Assembly (NCBI GenBank): GCA_012845835.1
Contig: JABAKD010000025.1
Span: forward strand, 27,957,504 to 28,021,503
Direction of reading: 5' to 3'
DNA from: Undaria pinnatifida
Taxonomy: Eukaryota > Sar > Phaeophyceae > Laminariales > Alariaceae
DNA: 64,000 nt
How positions within the stretch are numbered: the first letter of the stretch is position 1; every line of letters starts with the position of its first letter. The translations under genes were made by a program, and so were the position numbers. The notes under the pieces are model-generated. The model did no database searches. It was not told the DNA's origin and saw only the letters and a program-made list of their open reading frames with translations. Below, piece by piece: positions 48,925 to 60,310 of this stretch.

Positions 48925-50160
48925 CATTGAACCTGCTGAACTTCTTAGTGAGTGGTGGTTTCCTCTATCCACGAACCCCGGCCGAGCCGATCAATCGAAG
49001 GTTGGGTTACACTGTGCGGGGTGGTATCGAGGCAAGGGGTCAAATGAAATGCCCGTGTACCGCGGAGTTGGGGTATACGAATAAAAATTCAGCAGCAGCG
49101 CGAGTTGCCCCATTTTTTTCTAGTTGAAAATACCTTGAAGGATTTCTGAACCGGGGTTGGACCATGTTATGTGGTTCTGGCGTTGTATACAAACCTCAGC
49201 TAGCTAAGGCTTCCACACCGTGCGGTGTGGTGTCGACTCGGGAGAAGACGGTTTTCGTCCCCGGTTTGTTGAAGTTGATGGGATGTGGAAGGATTTCTGG
49301 AACGGCGATGGAGCCCTATCCTCATCGGGTGCGTCGGAACGCCCCCCGCCCGTTTGCTGGTTTATCTCCTCCCCGGGTGCCCCTGACTCTACGAGATGCA
49401 TAGTCAATCAACGATAAGCCAATGCGAGTAATAGATAATTGTTGCACCATCGTTCGGGGCTGTGTCGATCCGCGGAAGAAATCCGTTATCGTCCCCGGTT
49501 TGTCAGGATTTCTGAAACGGGCACAGGACTCTATATCCTCCCATGGTGGCGTTGCCCTCATGTCCGAGCCCCAGCCAATTAGGGGTAAGCGAATATGGTT
49601 GGGGTTCCACGTCGTGCGGAGTGGTGTCGACACGGGAGGTCATCGTTATTGTTCCCGCGTTTTTGGAGCTTTAGAGATTCGGGGGATTCATGAATCGGGG
49701 ATGGGACCCTATCTTCCCCGTGTGCGACGGAAATATCCCCCATTGATGGGTCTCTATCCGCCTAGGACGGCGCTGTGGAGCTCGAACCAATCAGCGATTA
49801 GCCAACAGGATTGGGTTTTTTTCACCGTGCAGGGTGGTGTCGACCCGCGGAAGCTCGGTTTGCGTCCCTGGTTGATGGAAGTTTTAGAGATGTGGAACGA
49901 CCTCTGGACCGGGGACGGGACCCTATATCCTCCCGAGGTGGAGCCGGCTCAACATACGAACCATGGCCAATCAGAAAATCGGCCGGTGGGGTTGGGATTT
50001 CCACACCGTGCGGGGAGGTATCAACCCCGATGATATCCGGGTTCATCCCCGGGTTGTCGGAGTTGTAGATGTGTGGATGGATTCCGATCCCGGCATGCGA
50101 CCCTATCGTTCCCGGGTGACGCCTACTTTGTGTATAAATCCTGGCCAATGATCAGACAAA
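48925..50160 (+). repeat. Tandem array of ~180-210-bp units, each with a hairpin and CCAAT-like motif
   Basis: Six to seven diverged units. Each has a form of CACACCGTGCGGTGTGGTG, then GTCGAC-CG(G/C)G, GTCCCCGGTTTGT, ATGTGGA, GGGACCCTAT and CC(A/C)GG, and most end in CCAATCAG or CCAATTA. The first motif is an inverted repeat. It is followed by TCTATAAAAACTCGAG at 50186, so the array may be promoter-like, but no gene follows that I can support. Confidence 0.65.
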
Positions 50161-50904
50161 AATTACATGGTTAATTTATTTTCGTCTATAAAAACTCGAG
50201 TCCGAACTTCTTAGCTGTCAAAATCGCAAGCGCAGTAGTCGCGTACTGTATCTACAAGATGTACTGTATCTACGCAGCTAGCAACAAGCAGCAGCATTGC
50301 AATAGCATTCAAGGAGTTGAATCACGAAGGCATCCATACCACCGTGTTTCGCGCCTGGAACAACGTCAGCACATCTCTCCACGATCAGACAACACAGACA
50401 GCCGATCTGGGAGGCTCGGATCAAGATGATACTATTACATCATGCATTGTATATTTCAGAAGCGGGCTCATTACGCGCCTCTCAGTGGCTACGAAGAGAA
50501 CACGCAGCGGACATGGTCAGTCACCTTACTTACTGGCCCCGGATGCTGGATTGACTTAAAATATAATAAGAAACGCACTCGACACGTTTCGTCGCCAGAC
50601 TAAAGGGTCAGTCGGCGAGTGCTCGGATTTATCCGATCGAAATCTGATTAATGAAGCTCGGAATCGGATTCACTTAAAAAACGGTAGATATTAATAGTAG
50701 TACGTTTTATGATTGTTAGTCTATATCGAACTCTTGGCATTACCTTACATACTGTACGCGCAGACTATGATTGTGTGTGGTGACTTTTTTATTCTGCCAA
50801 GTATTGAATCAAACAATTCGAAGGGCTGCCCTGCCCTACCCGAAACGTGGGCGCCGGCGAATGCCGGCACCCATGCGGAGCCCTGGTATATATATCCTTC
50901 CTGA
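50161..50904. other. Sequence after the tandem array; TATA-like motif, no supported gene
   Basis: A TATAAAA at 50188-50194 is followed by an ATG at 50259 that opens about 54 codons. The peptide has no recognised motif. Confidence 0.25.
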
Positions 50905-51735
50905 TTATATAATACGATCGGCCAGAGTAATAAACACTTTTACGCACTTGATATCACGTCATAAGAGCATCCATGACGTCGCTTTCATTCACTCCCCCCC
51001 CCCCCAACGCCCCCTCCTTCCCCACCACCAGCACCATCGCTTATACCTAGTACCACGCGTATAGCAAACCCCTACATCTTTACGACCTAACGATGTTGGT
51101 TAACCCCACCCCCTCGAACGCTCCGCCCTCTCCTCACTGGTTGTACGACTTACAGGGTAGGATTTATAGTTTCCACCCACAGATTGAGCTGCCGCCCCCC
51201 CCCCCCCCCCCTTCCCCTCCCCCCCCTTCCCCCCCCCCCCTCCGCCCTCTTGATCAAACTCAGCCCCACGTCCTTAAAACTCCGCCCTCCCCTCACCGGT
51301 TATTCGACTTACAGGAGTCACTTGATAAAACGGATGCATTTCGTTCCACAGCTGTCAGATTTTGTCCCCCTCAAAAACGGGTTGTATAGTTTCCGCGCAC
51401 AGACTGACTAACATCACCCTGCTGACCCTGATAGATAGCTACACTGTAGTTGTAAGGGGAGTCGCCGGCCTATATCCTTAATGAGGACACACAACCCGTA
51501 ATACGCGCGATCGGAGTATCACACACAGCTTGCAAAGATGAGTTTCGAAAAAACCCTCGATCTCACAGCTGGAGTGTATCTTCAATTTTATAATAATACG
51601 CTAACGTCGTGGTAGTGGCGTTTTTTTGGATCTTGAAAATATTTTGGTTATAACACCCCCCCCAAAAAGCTGCGACTTCCGAGCTCCACTCGGCCTTCGG
51701 CGGCCTCGCGGTGCCGCCACGTCCCATCCGCACAG
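50905..51735 (+). repeat. C-rich duplicated block, copy D2
   Basis: Shares order and sequence with 42895-44480: GGCCAGAGTAATAAACAC, C runs at 51194-51240, repeat R (51271-51600, MSFEKTLDLTAGVYL) and GCTAACGTCGTGGTAGTGGC. Confidence 0.75.
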
Positions 51736-52096
51736 CAGCACTACGACGTGCCGGCGAAAGAACGGCCGTCCGTGCCCCACCTCGGCGAGGGGGGAGCGTG
51801 GAAATCGCCCTCCCAGGGACGGCTCGCTTGCCCCCACCCCGCTTTTTCTTCGTCGCTGCCCGCTTTTTGTTTCTTTCGAACACCAACTATATTAAACTTT
51901 CGAATTGCTTTTTGGCCACTTGAGCCACATGGACACAAGACGACAAGCACGCTTGCGTCAACAGCAAGCACAACAACACCAGGACCAATCACAGCAGCGT
52001 CCAGCCGTCGCCGCTCGCCGTGCGCAGAATTGGCAACGCGAGCGCTTTTCGTTTTTGGCCCCCGGCGTGGGGGTGAAGAGAAAAAATTAAGATAAA
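51736..52096. other. Unassigned; short basic Gln-rich frame
   Basis: An ATG at 51929 opens MDTRRQARLRQQQAQQHQD, continuing to a stop near 52090. It could be the start of a mobile-element protein or chance. No partner domain is visible. Confidence 0.25.
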
Positions 52097-52408
52097 AAAG
52101 TGTCATACTAGCAGACCCTAGGAACTGGCTAATGACGGCATTGGGTTTAATAGAGGGTATCAAGTGCATCATCAATGGCACTGGGGAGAGAACGCAACAT
52201 GGCGAAGAAGTCAGGGCGGTCTTACGCTATCTTGTGACAGCCATTAGAAGGCCCACAACTTTCAAGACGATGATGGCCGAACCCAGACTTCAGTCTCTTG
52301 GGCATGACGCCCCCCCTTCCTCCCTCCCCCCCTCGCCCCCTCCCCCCTCCCCCCCTCCCCCCCTCCCCCCTCCCCCCTTCCCCCCCTCCCCCCTTCCCCC
52401 CTCCCAAT
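52097..52408 (-). mobile_element. LINE 3' end, truncated at its G-rich tract
   Basis: The minus strand repeats the 3' end of the LINE at 22541-22735 (CCCAAGAGACTGAA, CATGTTGCGTTCTCTCCCCA, TTCCTAGGGTCTGCTAGT). Upstream of it is the G-rich tract (52308-52407, C-rich on the plus strand). Homology stops at the far edge of the tract. Confidence 0.7.
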
Positions 52409-52580
52409 TTTTTGTCCGCCGTACCGGCCGGCATCTGAATCAGGCTTACTTCGGGAGTACCACTCTCTAGTAGTAATAATATATAGTCTAGTAGTTTTGT
52501 CCGCTATACCGGCCGGCATCAGGCTTACTTCGGGAGTACCACTCTCTAGTAGTAATAATATATAGTAGTAATATAGTCTA
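52409..52580. repeat. Tandem duplication, about 88 bp
   Basis: TTTTGTCCGC-TACCGGCCGGC followed by CAGGCTTACTTCGGGAGTAC and TCTAGTAGTAATAATATATA appears twice. Confidence 0.8.
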
Positions 52581-53029
52581 TGTCGCGATCTCATTAGACT
52601 ATATATTGTCAAGAAATTGTTATCGGCGGCATCAGCCTTTTGCCACTTATCAATGTTCATTGCGAATTTACAGTTCCTCCACGAAAGTAAGCACGCTGCA
52701 GCGCCACAGCATTATTAGCAGCCAGCCTGTCTGTACAGAGTTGTTCATGAGTGTGACAATGCCATATCCTTTATACAGAGTCGAGGAAACAAGGTCGCAG
52801 CACCCTCTCCTGCCTACTTTTATGTTGTCATCCAGCAATCTTGAAACTTATCGCACACAGCAGTTCATGGTCCTAATGTTAAGGTACGGCCTTTAGTCAA
52901 GCGTCATCAACTCAAATCCTCGACACAGCGTGTCTGCTAGGTCGGTCTAGTGACTACCGGCACCAGGTCCAGCCTTTGCAGCCTACCATCGAGTACCATC
53001 TGGTGGTGGTACTCTCCATACATATCATA
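52581..53029. other. No gene seen
   Basis: Short frames only, with no recognised repeat. Confidence 0.3.
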
Positions 53030-54365
53030 CATATATCCGCCTAGACCTAGCACCACGCGTATAACAAGCCCCTACATATCTTTGATCTCACAGCCGAAGT
53101 GTATTTGAACATTATTTGTGACCTAAACCTCGTCAAATCCCCCCCCCCCCCCCCCCCCTTCTCTCTCTCCCTTGCTCAAACGCCCCACCTAATATCGAAA
53201 TCCGCCAGAGCAATAAACACTTCACGCACTGGATATCACCTCATTATCTTTCTAGAGCCATCCATGCCGCTGCTTTCCCCCCCCCGCCCCGAACGCCCCC
53301 TTCTTCCCCACCACCCGCACCATCGCCTAGACCTAGCACCACACGTATAACAAACCCCTCACCTAGAACCCTTCCCCCCCCCCCCGCCCCCTCCCCCCCC
53401 GCCCCCCCCCCCCCCCCCCCGCCCCCTCCCCCCCCCCCCGCCGCCTCCCCCCCCCCGCCCCCCCCCCCGCCCCCACCCCCCACCTTCCCAAAACCCCCCC
53501 AACCCATCCCAACCCCACCCCCTCGAACACTCCGCCCTCTCTCTACTCACTGATTGTACGACTTACCCAAGGATATATATGATAAACTGATGCATTCTTT
53601 CCAAAACCGTCACATTTATCCCCTCAAAATAATGTATAGTTTCCACGCACAGATTGAACTGCCCCACACGCCCCACCCCTGCCCCCCCCCCCCCATGATA
53701 AACTGCTGTATTTTTTATTTTATTTTATTTATTTATTTATTTATTTCCCCAAAACCGTCAGATTTATCCCCTTGAAAGATTAATAGTTTCCACCCACAGA
53801 TTGCCCGCCCCCCCTCCCCCCCCCCCCCCCCCCCCCGTCCAACCCCGCTCGCTTTTGATCAAAACCAGGCCCCCACGTCCTTCAAAACTCCGCCCCCCCC
53901 TCACTGGTTATTCCACTTACAGGATTCACTTGATTAACGGATACATTTCCCTCCACAGCTGTCAGATTTTGTCCCCCTCAGAAACGGGTTTTATAGTTTC
54001 CGCGCACAGACTGACTAAAATCACCCTGTTGACCCTGATAGCTACGCTGTAGTTGTAAGGGGAGTCGCCGACCTATATCCTTAATGAGGACACGCAACTC
54101 GTAATACGCGCGATCGGAGTATCACACACAGCTTGACAGATGAGTTTCGACGAAATCTTCGATCTCACAGCTGGAGTGTATTTTCATTTTTTATATAATA
54201 TATCCGACCTATAAGTATCCTTACGTCTACTACGCAATGAGGACACAACCCGCAATACGCGCGATCGGAGTATCACAGACAGCTTGAAAAGAAAGATGAG
54301 TTTCGACAAAATATTCGATCTCACAGCTGGAGTGTATTTTAATTTTTACTCCGTATAATATATCC
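53030..54365 (+). repeat. C-rich duplicated block, copy D3, with two repeat R ends
   Basis: Matches 43290-44365 with C runs at 53140, 53370-53475 and 53805-53840. Repeat R is at 53878-54205 (ATG at 54140, MSFDEIFDLTAGVYF), and its last 150 bp are repeated in tandem at 54205-54365. A (TTTA)n run lies at 53711-53745. Confidence 0.75.
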
Positions 54366-54401
54366 GAGCTTCGTACACAGCAGTACCTGGTACCAGGTAC
54401 T

Positions 54402-54413
54402 AGTTAATGTGAG

Positions 54414-54454
<41 letters not shown>

Positions 54455-54455
54455 C
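54402..54455 (+). repeat. Repeat C tail and (AAC)n run
   Basis: GTTAATGTGAGAAC followed by about 13 AAC triplets, the end found on other copies of repeat C. Confidence 0.75.
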
Positions 54456-54963
54456 TGCTTTACATACAAACGGCGCGAAATACTTCCTGCAAAAACCTCA
54501 CGCGCCAGTCCCAGTTGTAACTCTGTGGTTGGCTTCTTTGCCCCTTCTTTGTGCTGTTCTGTGCCTTTTAAAGATACGGAAGCCTGTGGCACTTGACTTT
54601 TGACTTTTCGCTCGTATCCTGCCTACCCGAGGAGTTTTACAAAGAAGTTTCCACAGTCGTATTTTTAAATATTTTCAGGTCAGCAGTGGGTTCGACGAAT
54701 TTCGATTTGTTCGTGTCTTTCGGACCGGTGATGTGGACATCGTGCAGGCGGGAGACCTCCGGTCCCTTATTCCGTCCGTCGCACGCCGACCAGCACGATC
54801 ACTTTCTCGTGCACACATATACACATACCTGTCAGAGGTGTACTGCTCGTCCTGCTGTTGTGCCAGTCGCAGCGCTTGCCGTGTCATCGGCATCAGCATT
54901 GCGTGCGGCCGCGATCGCTCCGGGGTCGCGTGCTGCAAGTTGGGTGGTACAAGTTCGTCCGCG
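54456..54963. other. Upstream flank of exon C
   Basis: 54830-54963 resembles the 5' flank of gene B (19070-19190). 54665-54705 carries the TTCGACGAATTTC phrase of repeat H. Whether an upstream exon exists cannot be told. Confidence 0.4.
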
Positions 54964-55343
54964 ATGGACGGTGAGGTCCCTCAAAATGCAAACAAGGTGC
55001 TCGCCAGAAAGCTAACTTGCTCCGTTCTATCGGCGGTGTTCGTCGGATGGTGCCTCATCGTCCTCATCCAAGTAACCCTCACGCTCACCGCCGTGCCCGA
55101 CTGGGGGTCGGGCGCGAAGCAAGCCATGATCGACCTCGAGGAGGAGAACATGTTGAAGCTGGCCAAGGATAAAGCCATATATGTGACGGAGATATTCGGA
55201 GGCGTGAAGGAGGGGTTGCTTCAGTTGCAGGCATTTGCCGGGCAGGCTTTGGCCGCAACCCCCGAGGCTTTTGTGGTGGAGAAGTATGTGAAGGGCTACT
55301 CGGGGCTGGAGCAGTTTGGGACGACGTGGGACCACAGCGTCTG
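54964..55343 (+). CDS. Gene C: exon 1 copy of the receptor family, partial or orphan
   Basis: An open frame from ATG at 54964 (MDGEVPQNANKVLARKLT) codes TM1 and the start of the Cache domain nearly identical to gene B, ending TTWDHSVW at donor GTGAGT. The ATG used by gene B is ATC here, so translation would start later. The frame stays open upstream to 54733, but that part has no protein similarity to B. Similarity to B also covers about 130 bp of 5' flank and parts of intron 1 (to about 55925, like 20060). No exon 2 homologue appears in the remaining 8.6 kb. It may continue beyond the window or be an orphan duplicate. Confidence 0.6.
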
Positions 55344-56264
55344 GTGAGTGAGTGTACGAGTAGCTTCATGCATCGATCGGCACATATCGGCACACAGCTA
55401 CCTCGAGGGAGGGTCGAGAATCGAGAGTTCTCAAAGCAAGTCACGCCCTACGATATGTTGTGTGTCGTTGTTGTTGTTATTGTTGTAGACTAGTCATAAT
55501 AGGGTACAACAATACCAAAATATGATATTAATAGGTGTTGTTGATGTTGCAGTGTGTGTTGTCTTCTTTAATAGCATGCTTCCTTCAATTTTCGAAAACC
55601 CCGCCCAATACTCATGACAGCAGTCATCAGCGAGGCGGCTGAACCGGAAGCACACAGCTCTTTTTGTGGCTGGACCCTTGGTAGTTGTGCCCGGATTCTG
55701 TTTGATTGAGATCTTCGCGTTGCTTTTGTTTTTAGACTCATGTGATGACAAAATGAGGCAGCAGACTTCACTCGTAAACTCCTTAGACTAGACTACTTAC
55801 CAGGTATAATACATAATGTCATGTACATCTTGATTCAGTCGTTCGTGCACTCGTGTCACATAGTAGTACCGGTACCAGCTGTGATACGAGTACCGATCCC
55901 AAGAACAGGCCGGCACGGATACGACCACGTATCATTGTACGAAAGTACTCTGTTAGATAGCAGCTCAACTTCTCTGTGACCTAACCTACCACGCTACCAC
56001 GCAGCACAGGACGGCGGTGCTTTATTATAAAAAATGAAAATACACTCCAGCTGTGAGATCGAATATTTTGTCGAAACTCATCTTTGCAAGCTGTGTGTGA
56101 TACTTCGATCGCGCGTGTTACGGGGTGTGTACACCCTCGTGAAGGATACAGGTCGGTGATTCCCCTGCAAATGATGCCAGGGTCAGTAGGACTGGGACGT
56201 TCAACAAGTTCTGCGCACGGAAACTGTACATAAACCCTACATTATTAACAATTGTGTGTGTGTT
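55344..56264. other. Putative intron 1 of gene C
   Basis: The first 580 bp resemble gene B intron 1 in patches, to about 55925. 56035-56235 is a minus-strand copy of repeat R. No exon 2 is seen. Confidence 0.45.
56035..56235 (-). repeat. Repeat R, minus-strand copy
   Basis: AATACACTCCAGCTGTGAGATCG-type end, minus-strand ATG at about 56085 (MSFDKIFDLTAGVYF), then the CGCGCGATC-like block, TCCTTCACGAGG and GAATCACCGACC. Confidence 0.75.
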
Positions 56265-56562
56265 GTTTTTTTTTCTCACACTTCTACTTTCTAGCTTCTG
56301 GACAAGCCGTGGTCACAGGTGTCGTCCCTTCTCCCCCTCGGTTCTTGCCTTCAATTTTTATCGCGCATAGGGTTCAGCAATCGCACTGCTCGTCGATTCT
56401 TCATCGAGTGTCGCTAACTCATGCTCTCGCGCTTTCCGCAAGTCAATTTGTGCACAAGAAAGAGTCCCAACGAATATATACGAGCATGCACTCGGCGGGG
56501 CTCGAACTCACGAAACTGACCTATACCAGGCTCGAGGATAACCTGATACGCCACCGAGGGTA
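56265..56562 (-). mobile_element. tRNA-derived SINE, copy 6
   Basis: Minus strand, T run at 56265-56274, B-box region GGGGCTCGAACTC at about 56497, head near 56560 in GCCACCGAGG. Confidence 0.75.
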
Positions 56563-56566
56563 TATA

Positions 56567-56665
56567 CGGCCCTAACCCTAACCCATACCTGGTACGAAAA
56601 ATACCATTGATGAGAATGCCCTTCAATGAAGTCACTGGGGTGAAATGGTTGAAAAACACAATAAT
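56567..56665 (+). repeat. Repeat F, copy 4
   Basis: CGGCCCTAACCCTAACCCAT, GTACGAAAAATACC, GTCACTGGGGTGAAATGG and AACACAATAATGTGTATC. Confidence 0.7.
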
Positions 56666-56739
56666 GTGTATCTCTGGGCAGAAGGTTGCAAAGGCTGTGC
56701 GGGATTGCTGCCTGATACTGCCATCGGTCATGCTTTCAT

Positions 56740-57570
56740 ACCCACGCCCCGAAAAACTTCGCCTTACCCTCACCGGTTATACGACTTACAGAATACACTT
56801 GATAAACTGATGCATTTCCTTCCACAACTGTCAGATTCTGTCCCCCTCAAAAACGGGTTCTATAGTTTCCGCGCGCAGACTGGCTAACGTCACCCTGTTG
56901 ACCCTGGTACAAGCTACACTGTATCATGCGTTTTTAGGCGGGAAAGCGTAGTATTTCCCTGACGAATTTTGATTTCACTTGGTTTCTCGGATCTTCCTAG
57001 GTCTCCAGCACCTTTGTGTGACCACGGACTCTAGATTTTTGACAAGAGTTAATGTGAGTAAAACAACAACAACAACACTGCTGTAGTTCCAGGGAGAGTC
57101 GCCGACCTACAGTATATACACCCACTCAGTGATACGCGCGATCGGAGTATCACACACAGCTTGCATAGATGAGTTTCGACAAAATCTTCGATCTCGCAGC
57201 TGGAGTGTGTTGTTTTTATTGCTATAATATACCACTCCTTCAAAACTCCGCCCCCCCCCCTCACCGGTTAGTCGACTTACAGGATTCACTTGATAAACGG
57301 ATACATTTCCCTCCACAGCTAGCTGTCAGATTTTGTCCCCCTCAGAAACGGGTTTTATGGTTTCCGCGCACAGACTGACTAACATCACCCTGTTGACCCT
57401 GATAGCTACACTGTAGTTGTAAGGGGAGTCGCCGACCTATATCCTTAATGAGGACACGCAACCCGTAATACGCGCGATCGGAGTATCACACACAGCTTGC
57501 AAAGATGAGTTTCGACAAAATCTTCGATCTCACAGCTGGAGTGTATTTTCATTTTTTATAAAAATAGCTG
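56740..57570 (+). repeat. Three partial or full copies of repeat R
   Basis: 56740-56905 is the 5' half. 57005-57078 is a tail of repeat C. 57085-57235 is a 3' half (ATG 57169). 57237-57565 is a full copy with ATG at 57505 (MSFDKIFDLTAGVYF). Confidence 0.75.
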
Positions 57571-58020
57571 TAATACCAGGAACCAGGGATAACTTTTTTT
57601 GTTTTTATTTTTATCCTCGGGCGGATGGGGAAAAATAAAGATTTAGCTCACCACACTTACACGTATTTTCATACGCGTCGTGTGTCGATTTAACTCAAGT
57701 CATATTCCCCTTTCTTGGTAATACGAGTACTCGCATGTGTTCTTCACATTACATTGATATTTCCACCAATCAATCTAGATCCAGCACAACCTGTGTCCGT
57801 ACGATGACTCTTACAAGCAGTAGATAGCTTTATACTCCTACAGAGACAATATCTGTGGTCTGGTCACAAACTACGAGACAGATAAAAAGGATACAAGGAA
57901 TACAGAATACCATTGGTACGCTTTAGTAGCACGGACACTGGTTGTGCTATGTGCAGATGGGTGGAAACGTCAGTTTAATGTGAATAACACACATATTGCA
58001 AATACAGTAAGGTAATTTGG
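57571..58020. other. No gene seen
   Basis: 57820-57900 mentions a GTGGTCTGGTCACAAAC phrase like the one at 20350, but no gene or clear repeat boundary was found. Confidence 0.3.
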
Positions 58021-59325
58021 TAGGGCTGGGCCCTGGTCCAGTATGTCCTGCCAGTAGTACTGTACTGGAAGCACTACTGTACTGGCTGCGAGGGGGATGC
58101 CAGGGTGCCAGTACTTTGACTTTTTACGTACGTCCTACAATAACGCCCCGATAAACAGCGAAAACCCGTCAATATTCACGGCGTAAGAGCAGAGAGGGCA
58201 CGCAGAACAGCGGCTAGAGAGGGAAGAGCTCAAGAAATATATACCAGGTACTAACTAACTCGATAAGCGCGGGATTTTTTGTCTTTTTTTGTTTCCGGCG
58301 GAGGATCTGAGTCTTTTTTTTGTTTTTGGATCCTCCTGAAGATCCGGGTAAAAAAAGCTTAAGCTCCATACACTTTCGTTTGTGTCCAGTATTTGTCCAT
58401 CTGCAGAACTCAGACTTTGTGTTAACCTCGCCCCTCCGGTTTAGTCAACACTATACTATAGACTTGCCGGCCTTCTTCGGCTGAACCCCATAAGGTTCGG
58501 CCAAGAAGGTGAGGTAGCCACCCAGGAATCGACAGCTCATTTTGCTCTGTCTTTGACCTGGGTAGTGCGGGGTTTGCCTGCGCCTGTACATTTTTGACTC
58601 CTTCGACGGTGGGTCTCCACCTGCCGTTAAAGAAAGGCGCACCCGCTAAACATCATGGTGGGAAGAATATTGAATATTAATGGGGTTGTTGTTGTTGTTC
58701 TCACATTAACTCGCATAATCAAGTCCGTGGTCACAGGACAGGCTCCAGTCACTCTGGAGCTGAGGGATACCCCAGGGAAAACACACACACAACCCAAGGT
58801 GGTACACGCATATATCACAGCTGACGCAGTTCATGCCTCCACCAGAAACATATAAAAGTGAAATGGGTGTGTGCACATGAATATTGACGTCTTTGAGGCC
58901 ACGATTTCGCAAATTGTACGAGCGATTCGGTTTGGCACACGTCAAACGCGGTTTTGAACCCATGTCCCACCTTTTCGGTATCTAGGCTGCGCGCTGCAAT
59001 GTGCCGTATTCCTGCGCACTCCTGTCCATTATACGCTCTGCTCGCTTTTGCTCTTCTTACATTTTTTTGTTAGCTAACATTGCACCAAATCTCAGTTGAA
59101 AACGTGGTTCAAAAACGACGCATTTTTTAGCTCTAGTGAAGCCAAAACGCGTAAAAACGTGCCTCCGGCAGAGCGCCTCCAGCGGGACCCTCGGGGGGGG
59201 GGGGCGGGAGGGCCAGGGGTCGCGGCGAAGCCGCGACCACCAGTGCACTGGTCGGTTCCAGTGTACTGGCATATGACGCAGCCAGTACATACTGTACTGG
59301 CTAAAGCTACTAGGGCCCAGCCCTA
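58021..59325. mobile_element. hAT-like nonautonomous DNA transposon, 1305 bp
   Basis: The ends are inverted: TAGGGCTGGGCCCTGG at 58021 and its reverse complement ending at 59325. They are flanked by TAATTTGG (58013-58020) and TGATTTGG (59326-59333), an 8-bp target duplication with one mismatch, the size expected for hAT elements. Both subterminal regions hold clusters of CAGTACTG/CCAGTAC words. A minus-strand repeat C copy (58684-58856) lies inside. No transposase frame. A poly-G run and a 9-bp-stem hairpin (59218-59238) lie near the right end. Confidence 0.7.
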
Positions 59326-59599
59326 TGATTTGGCCACGCAATACCAACCGCAACGAACAAGAGGGGCAACACATATTGTGCAAACCTGCACACCAGAATG
59401 CTTGCAAGGAAACAAGAAAATAAAAATAAGACAAAAAAATAATAAAAGAAAAATGGAAAGAAAGAGGGAAACAGGAACGCTGGGGAGAGGGAAGAGGTAC
59501 CCTCCAGGAAGAAAAAACAATGAGTCAACCAAGGGGGACGGCAAATTAAAACAAAGCAAAAGAGACAGCCAGTAACTATTGTTAATTATATTAACAAAA

Positions 59600-59860
59600 A
59601 TTTAAATACACTCCTCTAGCTGTGAGATCGAAGATTTCGTTGAAACTCATTTTTGCAAGCTGTGTGTGATACTCCGATCGCGCGTATTACTTGGTGTGCG
59701 TCCTAATTAAGGATGTAGGTCGGCGACTCCCCTTAGCACTATTAATAGCTTGTACCAGGGTGAACAGGGTGATGTTAATCAATCTGTGCGCGTAAGCTAA
59801 ACAATCCGTTTTTGAGGGGGACAAAATCTGACGGCTGTGGAATGCACCATTTTAATACGT
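59600..59860 (-). repeat. Repeat R, minus-strand copy
   Basis: Minus-strand ATG at about 59650 reads MSFNEIFDLTA and then diverges. Upstream blocks GGGGAGTCGCCGAC, ATTAAGGA and the GTCCCCCTC-type block are present in order. Confidence 0.7.
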
Positions 59861-59939
59861 ACCAGGTATATCTTGTAGCCGTATGACCGGTGAGGGAAGA
59901 GGAGAAGTTAAAGGGGGGATAGGATTGCATAAATGAATA

Positions 59940-60310
59940 GGAGCTTACTGCACGCGTAATGCTAGTAGGCGATGGTGGGGGCGGCGGGGAAGGGAGGTGG
60001 GGGTGGGGGAGGGGTACTCAGTGTGTGCATGGCCGTAGTCGTATGACCGTATATCCTCGCATCCCTACTATGCCGGGACGGAGCACGTCGGGTTTTCACC
60101 AACCAGACAGACATTGCTTGCACCAAGCGCGAAGCGCTGTGAGGTGTTCGTCGAGTCGCATGAAGGATGAACCGCATCCTTCCAAGAACCGCTCGTAAAA
60201 CGGACTTCGGCACCTTGTGCCTACTTTCTTGCTTATGGATGACAGCGACCAATGGGTTACTTTGTTTTCTGGTGTGTGTGGCCACTCCAGAGACAGCAAT
60301 GGGTACCAGG
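59940..60310 (-). repeat. Repeat D, inverted copy
   Basis: Matches 4100-4275 in reverse: GCCGTAGTCGTATGA, GCATCCCTACTATGCCGGGA, CGGGTTTTCACCAACCAG, TTGCACCAAGCGCGAAGCG. Confidence 0.6.

Noticed and set aside
51905-52090. A real gene starting MDTRRQARLRQQQ
   Set aside because: Short, low complexity and without a partner domain or splice support, so left as a note only.
54733-54963. Upstream extension of exon C from 54733
   Set aside because: The frame is open but bears no protein similarity to exon 1 of genes A or B; only DNA-level similarity to the gene B 5' flank is seen.
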